The notes under the pieces are model-generated. The model was not told the DNA's origin, searched no databases, and saw nothing but the letters and a program-made list of their open reading frames with translations. From Paucihalobacter ruber (GTDB lineage Bacteria > Bacteroidota > Bacteroidia > Flavobacteriales > Flavobacteriaceae), in the NCBI RefSeq assembly GCF_006494535.1, contig NZ_VHIQ01000006.1, positions 248,001-312,000 of the forward strand: a DNA stretch of 64,000 nucleotides. Direction: 5' to 3'. The position numbers and the translations under genes are program-made. This document shows positions 9,542 to 18,318 of the stretch, piece after piece; position 1 is the stretch's first letter, and every line of letters starts with the position of its first letter.

Positions 9542-10086
9542 AATATTCTTTTTTCAGATTTGGGATAGGTTTTAAAAAGTTGCTTAACTAATTCGTCAAT
9601 ATGTTCTTTAAGTGCCTTTTTTGGTTTGTTAAGACTGCATTCAATTGAGGCTTGCCAGATAATCTCGTTCGTTTTGTAATCAGATACATATGTTATTAAG
9701 GTTTCTTCGAGGTAATTACGTTCTTCAATTTTACATTCTTTCCAGTAACCTAATGCATTTCCCTCTTCACAATCAACAAAAGATACGGTGTTTTCAGTCA
9801 AGGTTATTGTAAAACCTACTTGTAATTCGGGATTGAGCACATTGGTTCTATGTTCTCTTTTTTTCATTTCGTATTCAACGGCATCAGCAAGGTAATTACG
9901 TATGGTTTTATTGTCGTAATTTGGTTGACTGGTGTATTCAACAAACAAATCGTCTATACATAATACAAAAGTGCTGTATTGGTTAAAATCCACATCGAGA
10001 TTATAATCGAACATAACTTCTTGCGTGCTGGCACAACTTAAATTAAGTAGTAATAACGCTCCCAGATAAAATTTAAAAAGTTTCAT
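9538..10086 (-). CDS. DUF4136-like lipoprotein
   Basis: A 182-residue protein with a lipoprotein signal peptide; the lipobox Leu-Ser-Cys puts the lipidated Cys near residue 18. The mature part starts with MFDYNLDVDFNQYSTFVL, the D-x-DF-x-x-Y-x-TF pattern of DUF4136 proteins. A later segment with DYKTNEIIWQASIE fits the same fold. It is probably anchored in the outer membrane facing the periplasm. The function is unknown. It stands alone, facing the THUMP methyltransferase gene. Confidence 0.75.
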   Translation of the reverse strand: MKLFKFYLGALLLLNLSCASTQEVMFDYNLDVDFNQYSTFVLCIDDLFVEYTSQPNYDNKTIRNYLADAVEYEMKKREHRTNVLNPELQVGFTITLTENTVSFVDCEEGNALGYWKECKIEERNYLEETLITYVSDYKTNEIIWQASIECSLNKPKKALKEHIDELVKQLFKTYPKSEKRIF

Positions 10087-10151
10087 AGCGACATTAGGTT
10101 AAAATACTTATCTAATTTAGATTTTATATTTTACATAAATTATGACTAATG

Positions 10152-10694
10152 TCAATTAGGCTTTAAATCTGAGTAATATTCTTTTAAACTATTGGTGTGA
10201 TGAATGACATGGTGAATGGTCCACATCAATAATTCTCTAACGGGCATTTTTCCCATTAGCGGATGTGGCAAAATTAGCGCATCTAAATGCTTATCCTGCA
10301 ATTTTTTGGTTTTGTATTGCAATTTTTTGTTTTCCATTTTAAGCCGATTTAATAGATAGGTTTTATCGCTTAATGGTGGAATTTTCATAGCTTCGGAAGG
10401 TTTAAAAGTAGCATTTTTGGCTTCTGAAAGTCTTTGGTTATATCTTCTAACCACTTCATCGTAATTTCTTACAGCTCTATTGGCGGTACCAAATTTATAC
10501 TTGATAAAAAAACGAGGTAAACTTAACGCGTCGTTTAAGGCTTTGATACTTTGTAGCAAATGTAAGGCTTGCTGCCCGGTGGTCCATTTTCCTTCCGGAC
10601 CTTGTAACCAAAGTTCATTAGGTTGGTTTTCCAGAAAGTTGAACAAGTCCAGGTGCGCTTGTTCCAGTTGTTCAATAATGGTTTCCTTTTCCAT
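10152..10694 (-). CDS. DinB-like (DinB_2 superfamily) protein
   Basis: A 180-residue, mostly helical soluble protein. WTTGQQALHLLQSI near residue 38 and WTIHHVIHHTNSLKEYY near residue 158 supply the spaced His residues that bind a metal in the DinB/YfiT four-helix bundle fold. Members are thiol-dependent transferases or uncharacterised. The next gene upstream on this strand ends about 55 bases away, so it may be transcribed alone. Family assignment is good; a specific reaction cannot be given. Confidence 0.8.
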   Translation of the reverse strand: MEKETIIEQLEQAHLDLFNFLENQPNELWLQGPEGKWTTGQQALHLLQSIKALNDALSLPRFFIKYKFGTANRAVRNYDEVVRRYNQRLSEAKNATFKPSEAMKIPPLSDKTYLLNRLKMENKKLQYKTKKLQDKHLDALILPHPLMGKMPVRELLMWTIHHVIHHTNSLKEYYSDLKPN

Positions 10695-10749
10695 CTACCG
10701 AAGTTTTATTAAAATTAATCATATTCCGGAAGATTTAAAAATAATTTTA

Positions 10750-11460
10750 CTACTTATCGCGCTTGTAAATGGGTATTAAATAAGAAATATTATAGCCAAA
10801 ACCAGCACCAAAACTACTATTGCTATAGGTACGATTAAATCCGGGAATGTAAAGGTTTTCAAAGTTGCTTGGTTTGGTATTCGACAACAAGAATTTTAGC
10901 TGCACGTTAAATCCAACATATAAATTGGGTAGCACTTGTACTTTGGTACCCAGAATAATTTCGGTCCAAAGCGCGGTGAGGTTGCTGAATTTCTCGCCTT
11001 CATTGCTGCTAAATTGTTGATTCCAGAACAGGTTATTGACGTCGTAAATAGTAAACCCGTTGATATCTTGACTAAAGGTAGCTGCACCAATTCTGAACCC
11101 GGCAAAAATCATATTTTCCATATCTAACCAATTCTGGTAGAGGTTATAATCAATACCACCACGTAAATAGCTTCCGCTGGCGGTGCTTCTTAAGAAATCG
11201 GTGGTGGTGATTTTTTCTTCAAAACCTATTTCACCGGCAATGTATATTTTTTTGTTCAGTCTAAAGTCGGCATTGACTTCAAATCCGGTGTAATCTTCGT
11301 CGTAAAATGAGCGTGCCAGTTTAAACACATCACCGCCAATACGCAAACCGTATTTTTCTTTGTAGATGGGCTCTGTTATGGTAATGGTGTCTTCCTGTGC
11401 CTGAAGGTTTAAAAGACCACCTAATAAACAGATATTAATGAAACAGAGTAATGTGCGCAT
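10750..11460 (-). CDS. DUF6048 family protein (probable outer-membrane barrel)
   Basis: A 236-residue protein with a signal peptide ending LNLQAQ (about residue 22). The mature part has alternating aromatic strands (YGLRIGGDVFKLARSFYDE, IYIAGEIGFEE, NLYVGFNVQLKF) and ends in GFGYNISYLIPIYKRDK, a beta-barrel pattern. It matches the Bacteroidota family DUF6048. Its start overlaps the end of the DUF6452 gene by 26 bases, indicating tight coupling. Function is unknown; a small outer-membrane barrel is the best inference. Confidence 0.82.
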   Translation of the reverse strand: MRTLLCFINICLLGGLLNLQAQEDTITITEPIYKEKYGLRIGGDVFKLARSFYDEDYTGFEVNADFRLNKKIYIAGEIGFEEKITTTDFLRSTASGSYLRGGIDYNLYQNWLDMENMIFAGFRIGAATFSQDINGFTIYDVNNLFWNQQFSSNEGEKFSNLTALWTEIILGTKVQVLPNLYVGFNVQLKFLLSNTKPSNFENLYIPGFNRTYSNSSFGAGFGYNISYLIPIYKRDK

Positions 11461-11962
11461 TTAATTCGTTTTCAATGTTTTCAATATTTATAGTTCGGCC
11501 TAAAATCCACTGATTGTCATCGCTTTCAATCTCAACACCAATGCTGTTAAAAATGCTTTTAAAACCACAGGCTCTGTTTACATAAACAAATTCGGGTATG
11601 TAGGTAATTGTAATAATATCAGTGTTTGAAGTCGTATTTGGATTGTTATCTGAATCAAAATCGGCATCTCTAATAAGTTTAAATCTTGAGGTAGTGTTTT
11701 CGCCTTCGGTTACAATTCTTAAAGGAAGTGCCAATTCGTTGGTAGTGGTGCGTGAAATGAGTGTATTAACATTGTTACCTTCGTCATCGATTCCTATAAC
11801 AGTAAGTTGCCTAACGTTTTTGCTGTCTTCAAAATTGGCAATATCGTTAAATTCTATAATCAATCTGGGAGTAGTGGCTGTACTTTCGGGACAAATATCA
11901 TCGCGCTCGCAGGTATAGACCAATCCTATCAACAACAGCAGTAAAACAGATGTTCTTTTCAT
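11435..11962 (-). CDS. DUF6452 family protein (probable lipoprotein)
   Basis: A 175-residue protein with a hydrophobic N-terminus (SVLLLLLIGLVYTC) where Cys18 is a plausible lipidation site, followed by ERDDICPESTATTPRLIIEF. The rest is predicted beta-rich, with a conserved Cys in VNRACGFK. It fits the flavobacterial family DUF6452. It lies 13 bases after the rlmD stop and overlaps the DUF6048 gene, so the three form an operon. The function is unknown; pairing with a barrel protein suggests both act at the outer membrane. Confidence 0.8.
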   Translation of the reverse strand: MKRTSVLLLLLIGLVYTCERDDICPESTATTPRLIIEFNDIANFEDSKNVRQLTVIGIDDEGNNVNTLISRTTTNELALPLRIVTEGENTTSRFKLIRDADFDSDNNPNTTSNTDIITITYIPEFVYVNRACGFKSIFNSIGVEIESDDNQWILGRTINIENIENELNAHITLFH

Positions 11963-11975
11963 TCTTTGTTTTAAC

Positions 11976-13385
11976 TTATTTCAGTGTTAAAAGTACAACA
12001 TTTTCAACATGGTGTGTTTGTGGAAACATATCTACAGGTTGTACTTTTTCAATATTATAAAAATCCTTCATCAGCGCTAAATCTCTGGCCTGAGTAGCGC
12101 TGTTACAACTAACATACACTACTTTTTTTGGCAAGATATTTAATATTTGAGCCACCACGTCTTTATGCATGCCATCTCTTGGCGGATCTGTTATAATTAC
12201 ATCGGGGTGGCCGTGTTGTGATATAAAGTTATGGTTGAAAACAGATTTCATATCACCCACGTAAAACTCAACGTTGGTAATGCCGTTTAATTGTGCGTTG
12301 GTTTTAGCGGCTTCAATAGCGTCGGGTACGGCTTCAACACCAATTACTTTTTTTGCCTTTTTTGCCACAAACTGCGCAATGGTTCCCGTACCGGTGTAGA
12401 GATCGTACACCAGCTCACTGCCGGTTAAACCTGCAAAATCTCTGGTTATTTTGTACAACTCGTAGGCTTGTTTTGAGTTGGTTTGGTAAAAAGATTTGGC
12501 GGTTATTTTAAATTGTAAGCCTTCCATTTCTTCGGTGATATAATCTTTACCTTTATAACAAACGACTTCTTGATCGTAAATCGTGTCGTTAGCTTTTTCG
12601 TTGATGACGTATTGTAAAGAAGTAATTTCTTTAAAGCTTTCGTTCAGATAATCTAACAAAGCTTTCCGGGCGTTTTTATCTTCCTTGTAAAATTGAATCA
12701 GTACCATAACGTCGCCGGTTGAAGCAGTTCGTATCATTAAGCTTCTTAAAAATCCGTTTTGATTTTTCGGGTCGAAAAACTCTAGATGATTAGATACTGC
12801 GTATTGTTTAATAGCGTTTCTAATAGCATTTGAAGGATCGGGTTGTAACCAGCATTCGTCAATGTCTAAAATTTTATCCCACATTCCGGGTATGTGAAAA
12901 CCTAAGGCATTTTTATCGTTGACGTTTTTACTTGAAGTAATTTCTTCTTTTGTCAACCAGCGATTGTTTGAGAACGAAAACTCCATTTTATTTCTGTAGA
13001 AATACGGATTTTCGCAGCCCAGAATGGGTGATACTTCGGGCAGCGACAAATGACCAATTCGGATAAGGTTGTTTTCAACTTCCTTTTGTTTGTAATATAG
13101 CTGATGTTCATAACCCATGTTTTGCCATTTACAGCCGCCGCAAGTACCAAAATATTTACATTTGGGTTGGGTACGTTTGGGCGATAGTTCATGAAAGTTA
13201 ACAGCAGTGCCTTCAAAATAAGATTTTCGTTTTTTGAAGGTTTGTATATCAACCACATCACCCGGTATGGCATTAGACAAAAAGATAACCCGACCATCGG
13301 GCGATTTGGCAACAGATTTACCTTTGGCACCTGCATCAATGACGGTAACCTGGGTAAAAATTTTATTAGGTTGTTTTCTTGGCAT
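11976..13385 (-). CDS. rlmD: 23S rRNA (uracil-C5)-methyltransferase
   Basis: I chose the ATG at 13385 (MPRKQPNKIF); the upstream 23 codons look like leader. The 469-residue protein has an N-terminal TRAM-like domain, then Cys76, Cys82 and Cys85 in CKYFGTCGGC and Cys178 in DIDECWL, the four ligands of the [4Fe-4S] cluster in RlmD. The catalytic domain has DLYTGTGTIAQF (SAM binding), TDPPRDGM and Cys427 in YVSCNSATQARDL, the nucleophile that attacks uracil C6. RlmD makes m5U1939 in 23S rRNA; some Bacteroidota paralogues may have other targets. First gene of the rlmD-DUF6452-DUF6048 operon and divergent from rocD. Confidence 0.92.
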   Translation of the reverse strand: MPRKQPNKIFTQVTVIDAGAKGKSVAKSPDGRVIFLSNAIPGDVVDIQTFKKRKSYFEGTAVNFHELSPKRTQPKCKYFGTCGGCKWQNMGYEHQLYYKQKEVENNLIRIGHLSLPEVSPILGCENPYFYRNKMEFSFSNNRWLTKEEITSSKNVNDKNALGFHIPGMWDKILDIDECWLQPDPSNAIRNAIKQYAVSNHLEFFDPKNQNGFLRSLMIRTASTGDVMVLIQFYKEDKNARKALLDYLNESFKEITSLQYVINEKANDTIYDQEVVCYKGKDYITEEMEGLQFKITAKSFYQTNSKQAYELYKITRDFAGLTGSELVYDLYTGTGTIAQFVAKKAKKVIGVEAVPDAIEAAKTNAQLNGITNVEFYVGDMKSVFNHNFISQHGHPDVIITDPPRDGMHKDVVAQILNILPKKVVYVSCNSATQARDLALMKDFYNIEKVQPVDMFPQTHHVENVVLLTLK

Positions 13386-13519
13386 GGCGCAAAAATAGTA
13401 TAAAATGCTGCGAATTTTACCAAATTTCAACTTAGATTTATTAATTTGCAACACCTTTAAAACGGATGATTTCTCTCCACAAGCAGGAATTGCTTAATTA
13501 TTCATTTAAACAATTATTT

Positions 13520-14800
13520 ATGATTCATTTAGAGTCTATTACCTCGCAAGAAGCGATGGCTTTAGAGAACAAGTACGGCGCACAAAATTACCATCCGCTG
13601 CCTGTGGTTTTAAGTAGAGGAGAAGGTGTATTTGTGTGGGATGTTGAGGGTAGAAAGTATTACGATTTTCTTTCGGCCTATTCATCATTAAATCAAGGTC
13701 ATTGTCACCCAAAAATTGTAGACGCCTTGATAGAACAGTCTAAAAGATTAACACTTACCTCGCGTGCTTTTTATAATGATATGTTGGGTCGTTACGAAAA
13801 ATACGCCACTAACTATTTTAAATACGATAAAATGTTACCCATGAACTCGGGTGCTGAAGCCGTTGAAACAGCAATCAAACTTTGCCGAAAATGGGCGTAT
13901 GAGGTAAAAGGAATAGATATTAACAGGGCTGAAATTGTGGTATGCGAAAACAACTTCCACGGAAGAACCACGACTATTATTTCATTTTCAAACGATCCTG
14001 TGGCCAGAAAACATTTTGGTCCCTATACCGACGGGTTTATCAAAATACCTTATAACAACATTGAAGCTTTAGAACATGTTTTGAGCACCAACCCTAATAT
14101 TGCCGGCTTTTTAGTGGAGCCCATTCAAGGCGAAGCAGGCGTTTACGTCCCAACCGAAGGTTACTTAAAACAAGCCAAAGCGCTTTGTGAAACATACAAT
14201 GTGTTATTTATTGCAGACGAAATTCAAACCGGTATTGCGAGAACGGGTAGGCAATTGGCAACTTGCGGAAATTGTACTTGCCCAAATAAGGATTGCTCAA
14301 ATACGCCCGATGTAAAGCCCGATATTTTGGTTTTGGGTAAAGCCTTGAGTGGTGGCTTATATCCTGTTTCGGCGGTGATGTCTTCCAATGAGATTATGAA
14401 TGTGATTCAGCCCGGTAATCACGGCAGTACCTTTGGTGGTAATCCTGTGGCGGCTGCGGTTGCCATGGCTGCCCTTGAAGTTGTTAAAGAAGAAAAATTA
14501 GCCGAAAATGCCTACCAACTTGGCGAGCTTTTTAGAGCTGAAATGAATAAATACATAGCTAATAGTAACATTGTTAAACTAGTAAGAGGAAAAGGTTTGT
14601 TGAACGCCATTGTTATTAACGATGCTAAAGATAGCGATACCGCCTGGAATATTTGTTTAAAATTAAGAGATAATGGATTGTTAGCCAAGCCAACACATGG
14701 TAATATGATTAGATTTGCACCACCTTTAGTTATGACCGAAGAGCAATTGCGAGATTGTGTGGACATAATCATTAAAACTTTAAAATCTTTTGAAGACTAA
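13520..14800 (+). CDS. rocD: Ornithine--oxo-acid aminotransferase
   Basis: I chose the ATG at 13520 ([20 protein letters not shown]), close to where family members begin, rather than 13466. The 426-residue product has [39 protein letters not shown] and Lys274 in LGKALSGG, the lysine that forms the PLP Schiff base. It interconverts ornithine and glutamate-5-semialdehyde in arginine/proline metabolism in the cytosol. An odd feature is a Cys-rich insertion just before the PLP lysine: Cys249, Cys252, Cys254 and Cys259 ([11 protein letters not shown]), spaced like a small metal-binding knuckle. I believe related inserts occur in other flavobacterial orthologues, but could not verify it here. Confidence 0.92.
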   Translation: MIHLESITSQEAMALENKYGAQNYHPLPVVLSRGEGVFVWDVEGRKYYDFLSAYSSLNQGHCHPKIVDALIEQSKRLTLTSRAFYNDMLGRYEKYATNYFKYDKMLPMNSGAEAVETAIKLCRKWAYEVKGIDINRAEIVVCENNFHGRTTTIISFSNDPVARKHFGPYTDGFIKIPYNNIEALEHVLSTNPNIAGFLVEPIQGEAGVYVPTEGYLKQAKALCETYNVLFIADEIQTGIARTGRQLATCGNCTCPNKDCSNTPDVKPDILVLGKALSGGLYPVSAVMSSNEIMNVIQPGNHGSTFGGNPVAAAVAMAALEVVKEEKLAENAYQLGELFRAEMNKYIANSNIVKLVRGKGLLNAIVINDAKDSDTAWNICLKLRDNGLLAKPTHGNMIRFAPPLVMTEEQLRDCVDIIIKTLKSFED

Positions 14801-14825
14801 TTTTGCTATAAACCTAATAGAATTT

Positions 14826-14860
14826 AAAACCTCACGGCTTAGTTGTTTGTGAGGTTTTTT
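14826..14860 (+). terminator. Rho-independent terminator after rocD
   Basis: A 10-base-pair stem (AAAACCTCAC with GTGAGGTTTT at 14849-14858) and a T tract, 26 bases after the rocD stop. Confidence 0.85.
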
Positions 14861-14920
14861 ATTTATCTAAATCGTTCAAATTATTTTTTGAGTATTCTTT
14901 TTACTTAAAAAAAATTGAAA

Positions 14921-14953
14921 GAAAACTTTGCGTCTTTAGCGACTTTGCGAGAA
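14921..14953. repeat. Degenerate GCGTCTTT/GCGACTTT-type intergenic repeat
   Basis: CTTTGCGTCTTTAGCGACTTTGCGAG holds three near-copies of a (T)TTGCG(T/A)-type unit. Similar strings are common between genes in this phylum. The remaining gene-free bases from 14861 to 15092 are AT-rich and show nothing else I can name. Confidence 0.35.
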
Positions 14954-15092
14954 ATATATATTTAAAGGCAACCGTTTCTTAAGCTGCAAAATAATTAAAC
15001 TAATCCTAAATTAAACGTAAGGTATATAATTGTTACCAATTGTGCTTTACTTATGCTTTTAGGTTTGTGCGTCTAATTTAACGACTCTAAAA

Positions 15093-15536
15093 CTAAGGCG
15101 CTAAATAACTAAAAGGTGTAAATGGCAGATTCCTAAAAATCCAAAACAAAATAATCAACACTAAAATACCTCTTGTGGTGTTTGGATGGTGTAGAAGGTT
15201 GAAATAGTTTTTTTTGAAATATTTGTTAATCGTTATTACTACGGCATCATAGATTAGTACTATTATCAGTAATATAATGAGAAGATTATGTTTAAAACCT
15301 TCTATGATGTTACCGTGTAGAAAACTGTGTAAGGCACGTTGACTGCCGCATCCGGGACAATGCCATCCTGTGGTAAGATGAAACGGGCATTTAGGAAAAA
15401 TGTTAAAGTCGGCCGGATTAAATAAAAATAATAGCGATAAGACCGCGAGTGTCATTATCGCTATTATTATTTTAAAACCAATATGTAGTTTAGCTATTTG
15501 CAAGAGCGGCAAAAAATGCAAATCCAAAAATGGCAA
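15093..15536 (-). CDS. DUF2752 domain-containing membrane protein (paralogue A)
   Basis: A protein of up to 147 residues with a hydrophobic helix near residues 19-40, then the DUF2752 core: CPFHLTTGWHCPGCGSQRALHSFLHG, in which CPGCGSQRA is diagnostic, then two more hydrophobic segments. The start is uncertain: the ATG at 15536 overlaps the CD225 gene by 47 bases, and an in-frame TTG near 15503 would remove most of the overlap. DUF2752 proteins have no known activity; the Cys-x-x-Cys pair at the membrane face suggests thiol or metal chemistry (inference). Last of four small membrane genes on this strand. Confidence 0.85.
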   Translation of the reverse strand: MPFLDLHFLPLLQIAKLHIGFKIIIAIMTLAVLSLLFLFNPADFNIFPKCPFHLTTGWHCPGCGSQRALHSFLHGNIIEGFKHNLLIILLIIVLIYDAVVITINKYFKKNYFNLLHHPNTTRGILVLIILFWIFRNLPFTPFSYLAP

Positions 15537-15759
15537 TATAGATGATTAGTCCTGCCAATGCTACAACTATAGATACAATCGCCCATGTTTTAGCATTGTT
15601 TGATGCGCGTTGAGCACCTTCGTAATCTTCATTAAAATAAGCATCATTGACTTTAGTGGCATAAACAATACTAACAATTCCCGCCGGTAAGCAGCATAAT
15701 ATGGTACTGATGATAGCAATAGCCAGATAACTGGGTGGTTTTGGTGGTCTGTTTTCCAT
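15490..15759 (-). CDS. CD225/dispanin family small membrane protein
   Basis: An 89-residue protein with a Pro-rich N-terminus (MENRPPKPPSYLAIAI), a first hydrophobic helix with two adjacent cysteines (STILCCLPAGIVSIVYA), a polar loop with YFNEDYEGAQRASNNAKTW, and a second membrane helix. This is the CD225/dispanin layout known from eukaryotic IFITM proteins and widespread in bacteria with unknown function. It lies 6 bases after the CCC-motif gene and overlaps the following DUF2752 gene. Confidence 0.82.
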   Translation of the reverse strand: MENRPPKPPSYLAIAIISTILCCLPAGIVSIVYATKVNDAYFNEDYEGAQRASNNAKTWAIVSIVVALAGLIIYIAIFGFAFFAALANS

Positions 15760-15765
15760 GATTTT

Positions 15766-16101
15766 TTATTGGTTTTGTTGTAATTCTAGTAAGCGCTCTT
15801 GAAGTAATTCTTGATTTGTAATAACATCCCATCCAAACATAGATAAGAAAATCAAAAACATAACTAGATACAATACGCTTAAAATTACACCAATAATCCC
15901 CATAATGAAACCAGCATTCACATTACCAATACCGGTGTACTCATCTGGATTTGATTTATAAAGTTTTTTATCTTTTAGACCAAAAATGATGGCCACAATT
16001 CCAAAAATTAATCCGGGTAATCCATAAAAGCAGCATCCTACAATAGATAAAATACCCATGATTAAAACCAATGTGCTGTTAGGTAGTTTTTGTTGTTCCA
16101 T
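15766..16101 (-). CDS. CCC-motif small membrane protein
   Basis: A 111-residue protein beginning MEQQKLPNSTLVLIMGILS, with CC in the first helix (SIVGCCFYGLPGLIFGIVAI), a KDKKLYKSNPDEY loop, and a second helix GFIMGIIGVILSVLYLV. The Pro-x-Leu-Ile-Phe-Gly helix and YKSNPDEY loop fit the Bacteroidota family named for its cysteine motif. It resembles its CD225 neighbour in layout (two helices around a charged loop). Function is unknown. It starts 11 bases after the upstream DUF2752 stop. Confidence 0.78.
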   Translation of the reverse strand: MEQQKLPNSTLVLIMGILSIVGCCFYGLPGLIFGIVAIIFGLKDKKLYKSNPDEYTGIGNVNAGFIMGIIGVILSVLYLVMFLIFLSMFGWDVITNQELLQERLLELQQNQ

Positions 16102-16112
16102 GTGTTAAAAGT

Positions 16113-16445
16113 TTAAGTGATTTTTAAAATATAGTTAGTAATAATAATGATGATATTAGTTACAAATAAAGCTAAAATAATTTTATGTCCGTGTTTGAAA
16201 TTAAATTTTAAATGCAGTAAAAGGGTTCCAAATAGGAGTATGAGCGTATAAATAGCCGGATACATTTTAAATGCGGCGCTAAATTCTCCTTGAAATAACA
16301 AAACCATTGAGCGTTGCATGCCACAGCCAAAACATTCTAAACCAAAGCTTTTTTTCCACATACAAGGAATAAGGTGGTCATCCACTTTGCCGACTACAGC
16401 TGAAACATTTAATATCTTTATCATTGATGAAAGATAATAAAACAT
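16113..16445 (-). CDS. DUF2752 domain-containing membrane protein (paralogue B)
   Basis: I chose the ATG at 16445, which overlaps the stop of the T9SS protein by one base (TGATG); a TTG one codon upstream is also possible. The 110-residue product carries the family motif as CFGCGMQRSMVLLFQGEF, an upstream IPCMWKK, and two membrane helices after it. Function unknown. It is a second, shorter DUF2752 copy in the same operon as 15093-15536, with different spacing before the motif. One of the pair may have arisen by old duplication, but they are now quite divergent. Confidence 0.82.
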   Translation of the reverse strand: MFYYLSSMIKILNVSAVVGKVDDHLIPCMWKKSFGLECFGCGMQRSMVLLFQGEFSAAFKMYPAIYTLILLFGTLLLHLKFNFKHGHKIILALFVTNIIIIITNYILKIT

Positions 16446-18211
16446 CAATTTTTTATAATAACCTTTTTACTCAAACTATTGCCCGAAGTACTTTTAATAG
16501 AAGCGATATAAACACCATCACTCAATTTTGCAGTATCAAAGTTATATTCAGATTGAGCTCCTAATTGAGATTTAGTGATCACTTGTTTTCCGGAAATATC
16601 GATTAAACTAAAGTGTTCAAGATCTAAAAGTGTGGGATTCATCAATAATAAGTTAGCGTTAGAATTGTCTTGAACAACCCTAAAGTTAGAAGTGATAAAT
16701 TCGTCGTTAGATAAAGTGCCTCTATTAAAAGTGATTTCAAATCGGTTGGAATAGGTTCCTGCCGCTATATTGATATTGTAATCTTGTTTTTTAAGGTTAA
16801 CATACACATCGTATTTACTATCAAATAAATAGATAGGTTGTCGATCTTCAAAATTTTGAATATCTACAATTCTAAAACGCAATGGCTGATTGTTTTCGGC
16901 ATTAACTTCGATGGGGATTCTTAAAGATTCACGGTAATCATGCGCTTGAATTACAAATTTATTATCGTCTAAAGTCCAATACGCATCACTCGCAGGTCCG
17001 CCAGGTCTGTGACCTTCCAATCCACGGTCAAAACCATCAGTGGCAGTGTGGTGAAAGTTGTGCAACAATTGTCTGGTATATAAATCGTTAAAATCAATGT
17101 TGATTCTAAAGCGTTTATAATCTTCAGGTACTTGATAAAATGGACTGTTCTCTTCAGGCGTTTCTACTTCAGTACTTCTAAAAAAGAAACTATCAGCTCC
17201 TTCCTGAACAAAAGCGCGGTGCTCGTTTTTAACGGTTACTATGCCATTATTTGAGCCTCTTACCAAAAATCCCTGCCCGATAGGTTGGTAGCGTCTAGCT
17301 ATTTTAATACCAAAACCCACAGGAGTTGGTGGTATAGGTGGAGAACCTGTAACAACATTTCCAGAACCATCGTATGTGAAAAATGGTGCATTGACGAAAT
17401 TTTCTAAATAATCTGGTGCAGGACCGTAGGTTAGAATTCCATATCCACCAACATAATCGGCAATAAAATGTGAGTCTGCACCTTCCTCTTGTTCCCAAAA
17501 ATATAATTCGCCAGATATGGTATTTAGATTTGCTGGATCATTAACAAATAAGGCCGCATCTAAAGCAGAAGGATATGGATTTCCAATAAGCGTAAAATTT
17601 CCAGCCAAAACATCGTTTTGAACATCACCATTATTGGGCTTACCTCTAAAATCATAAACTTGTTCAATAGGAGCATTTTCACCAAAACCTTTCATAGTAA
17701 AGCCCAACCCCGGCGCAATAGGTAGACTACTTCCTACATATATCCAATCGTTGTATTGGTTAGACGTAGTAAAAGTGTAAAGCCAACGACTTGAAATAGT
17801 AAGTCCTGGTGAAGGAGTACCATCTAGAGCAGTTGTGAAAGGCACATTATTACTCGAAATTAGTCCAGTAGACTCATGAATAAGGTCTACTCTAAAAGGT
17901 TCATTTGTCGCGGCCATTGAGCTAGCGCCAATAGGTGAACACCAATAATTGTATGCAAATTGATTGACTGTGCCGGTTTGTTGAATACTTAATTCGCCCA
18001 TACCTCTATTGCCAACATTATCGTCTTGAAGTAATTGCGCACCATTTCTTAAATATAAAGTGCTTTGTTCATCTTTAAGGTTGACCTCATTTTGAACAAA
18101 TAATTCCACGTTGTTTGCAAACACAAAATGATTACCTTGAACGTGGAGTTGAGCGTAAACCCCTAGGCAGGTAACTGCTGTTAAAAAACAGAGTGCTATT
18201 TTTTTCATCAA
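16445..18211 (-). CDS. T9SS type A sorting domain-containing secreted protein
   Basis: A 588-residue protein with a signal peptide ending GVYAQ (about residue 21). The C-terminal 75 residues form a type IX secretion sorting domain: SLIDISGKQVITKS, LSDGVYIASIKS and the lysine-rich end SKKVIIKN. The central part has no catalytic motif I recognise; strings such as FTLIGNPYPSALDAA and SPIG are common in flavobacterial surface proteins of unknown role. It would be exported by Sec, then by T9SS, and anchored or released at the surface. PorQ, a T9SS component, is encoded at 54245. It is first in the operon with the four small membrane proteins. Confidence 0.85.
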   Translation of the reverse strand: MMKKIALCFLTAVTCLGVYAQLHVQGNHFVFANNVELFVQNEVNLKDEQSTLYLRNGAQLLQDDNVGNRGMGELSIQQTGTVNQFAYNYWCSPIGASSMAATNEPFRVDLIHESTGLISSNNVPFTTALDGTPSPGLTISSRWLYTFTTSNQYNDWIYVGSSLPIAPGLGFTMKGFGENAPIEQVYDFRGKPNNGDVQNDVLAGNFTLIGNPYPSALDAALFVNDPANLNTISGELYFWEQEEGADSHFIADYVGGYGILTYGPAPDYLENFVNAPFFTYDGSGNVVTGSPPIPPTPVGFGIKIARRYQPIGQGFLVRGSNNGIVTVKNEHRAFVQEGADSFFFRSTEVETPEENSPFYQVPEDYKRFRINIDFNDLYTRQLLHNFHHTATDGFDRGLEGHRPGGPASDAYWTLDDNKFVIQAHDYRESLRIPIEVNAENNQPLRFRIVDIQNFEDRQPIYLFDSKYDVYVNLKKQDYNINIAAGTYSNRFEITFNRGTLSNDEFITSNFRVVQDNSNANLLLMNPTLLDLEHFSLIDISGKQVITKSQLGAQSEYNFDTAKLSDGVYIASIKSTSGNSLSKKVIIKN

Positions 18212-18260
18212 CCTTTATATTTAATACCTTTTAAATTTAGAGTTTAAGTGAATTATGATT

Positions 18261-18268
18261 TACTTTTG
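18261..18268 (+). promoter_or_regulatory. Candidate -7 element for the 66-residue membrane protein/Smr pair
   Basis: TACTTTTG matches TAnnTTTG and lies 50 bases before the ATG at 18319. No clear -33 TTTG at the right spacing. A second match on the minus strand (complement of 18292-18299) could serve the T9SS gene at 18211. Confidence 0.4.
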
Positions 18269-18318
18269 TAGATGTATTTTCGATTAAATATCAAATTTAT
18301 CGGTTAAATAACCTAAGA

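Noticed and set aside
10480-10779. 99-residue plus-strand open frame
   Set aside because: Antisense to the DinB-like gene and its upstream gap; Cys/Ser-rich shadow with no motif.
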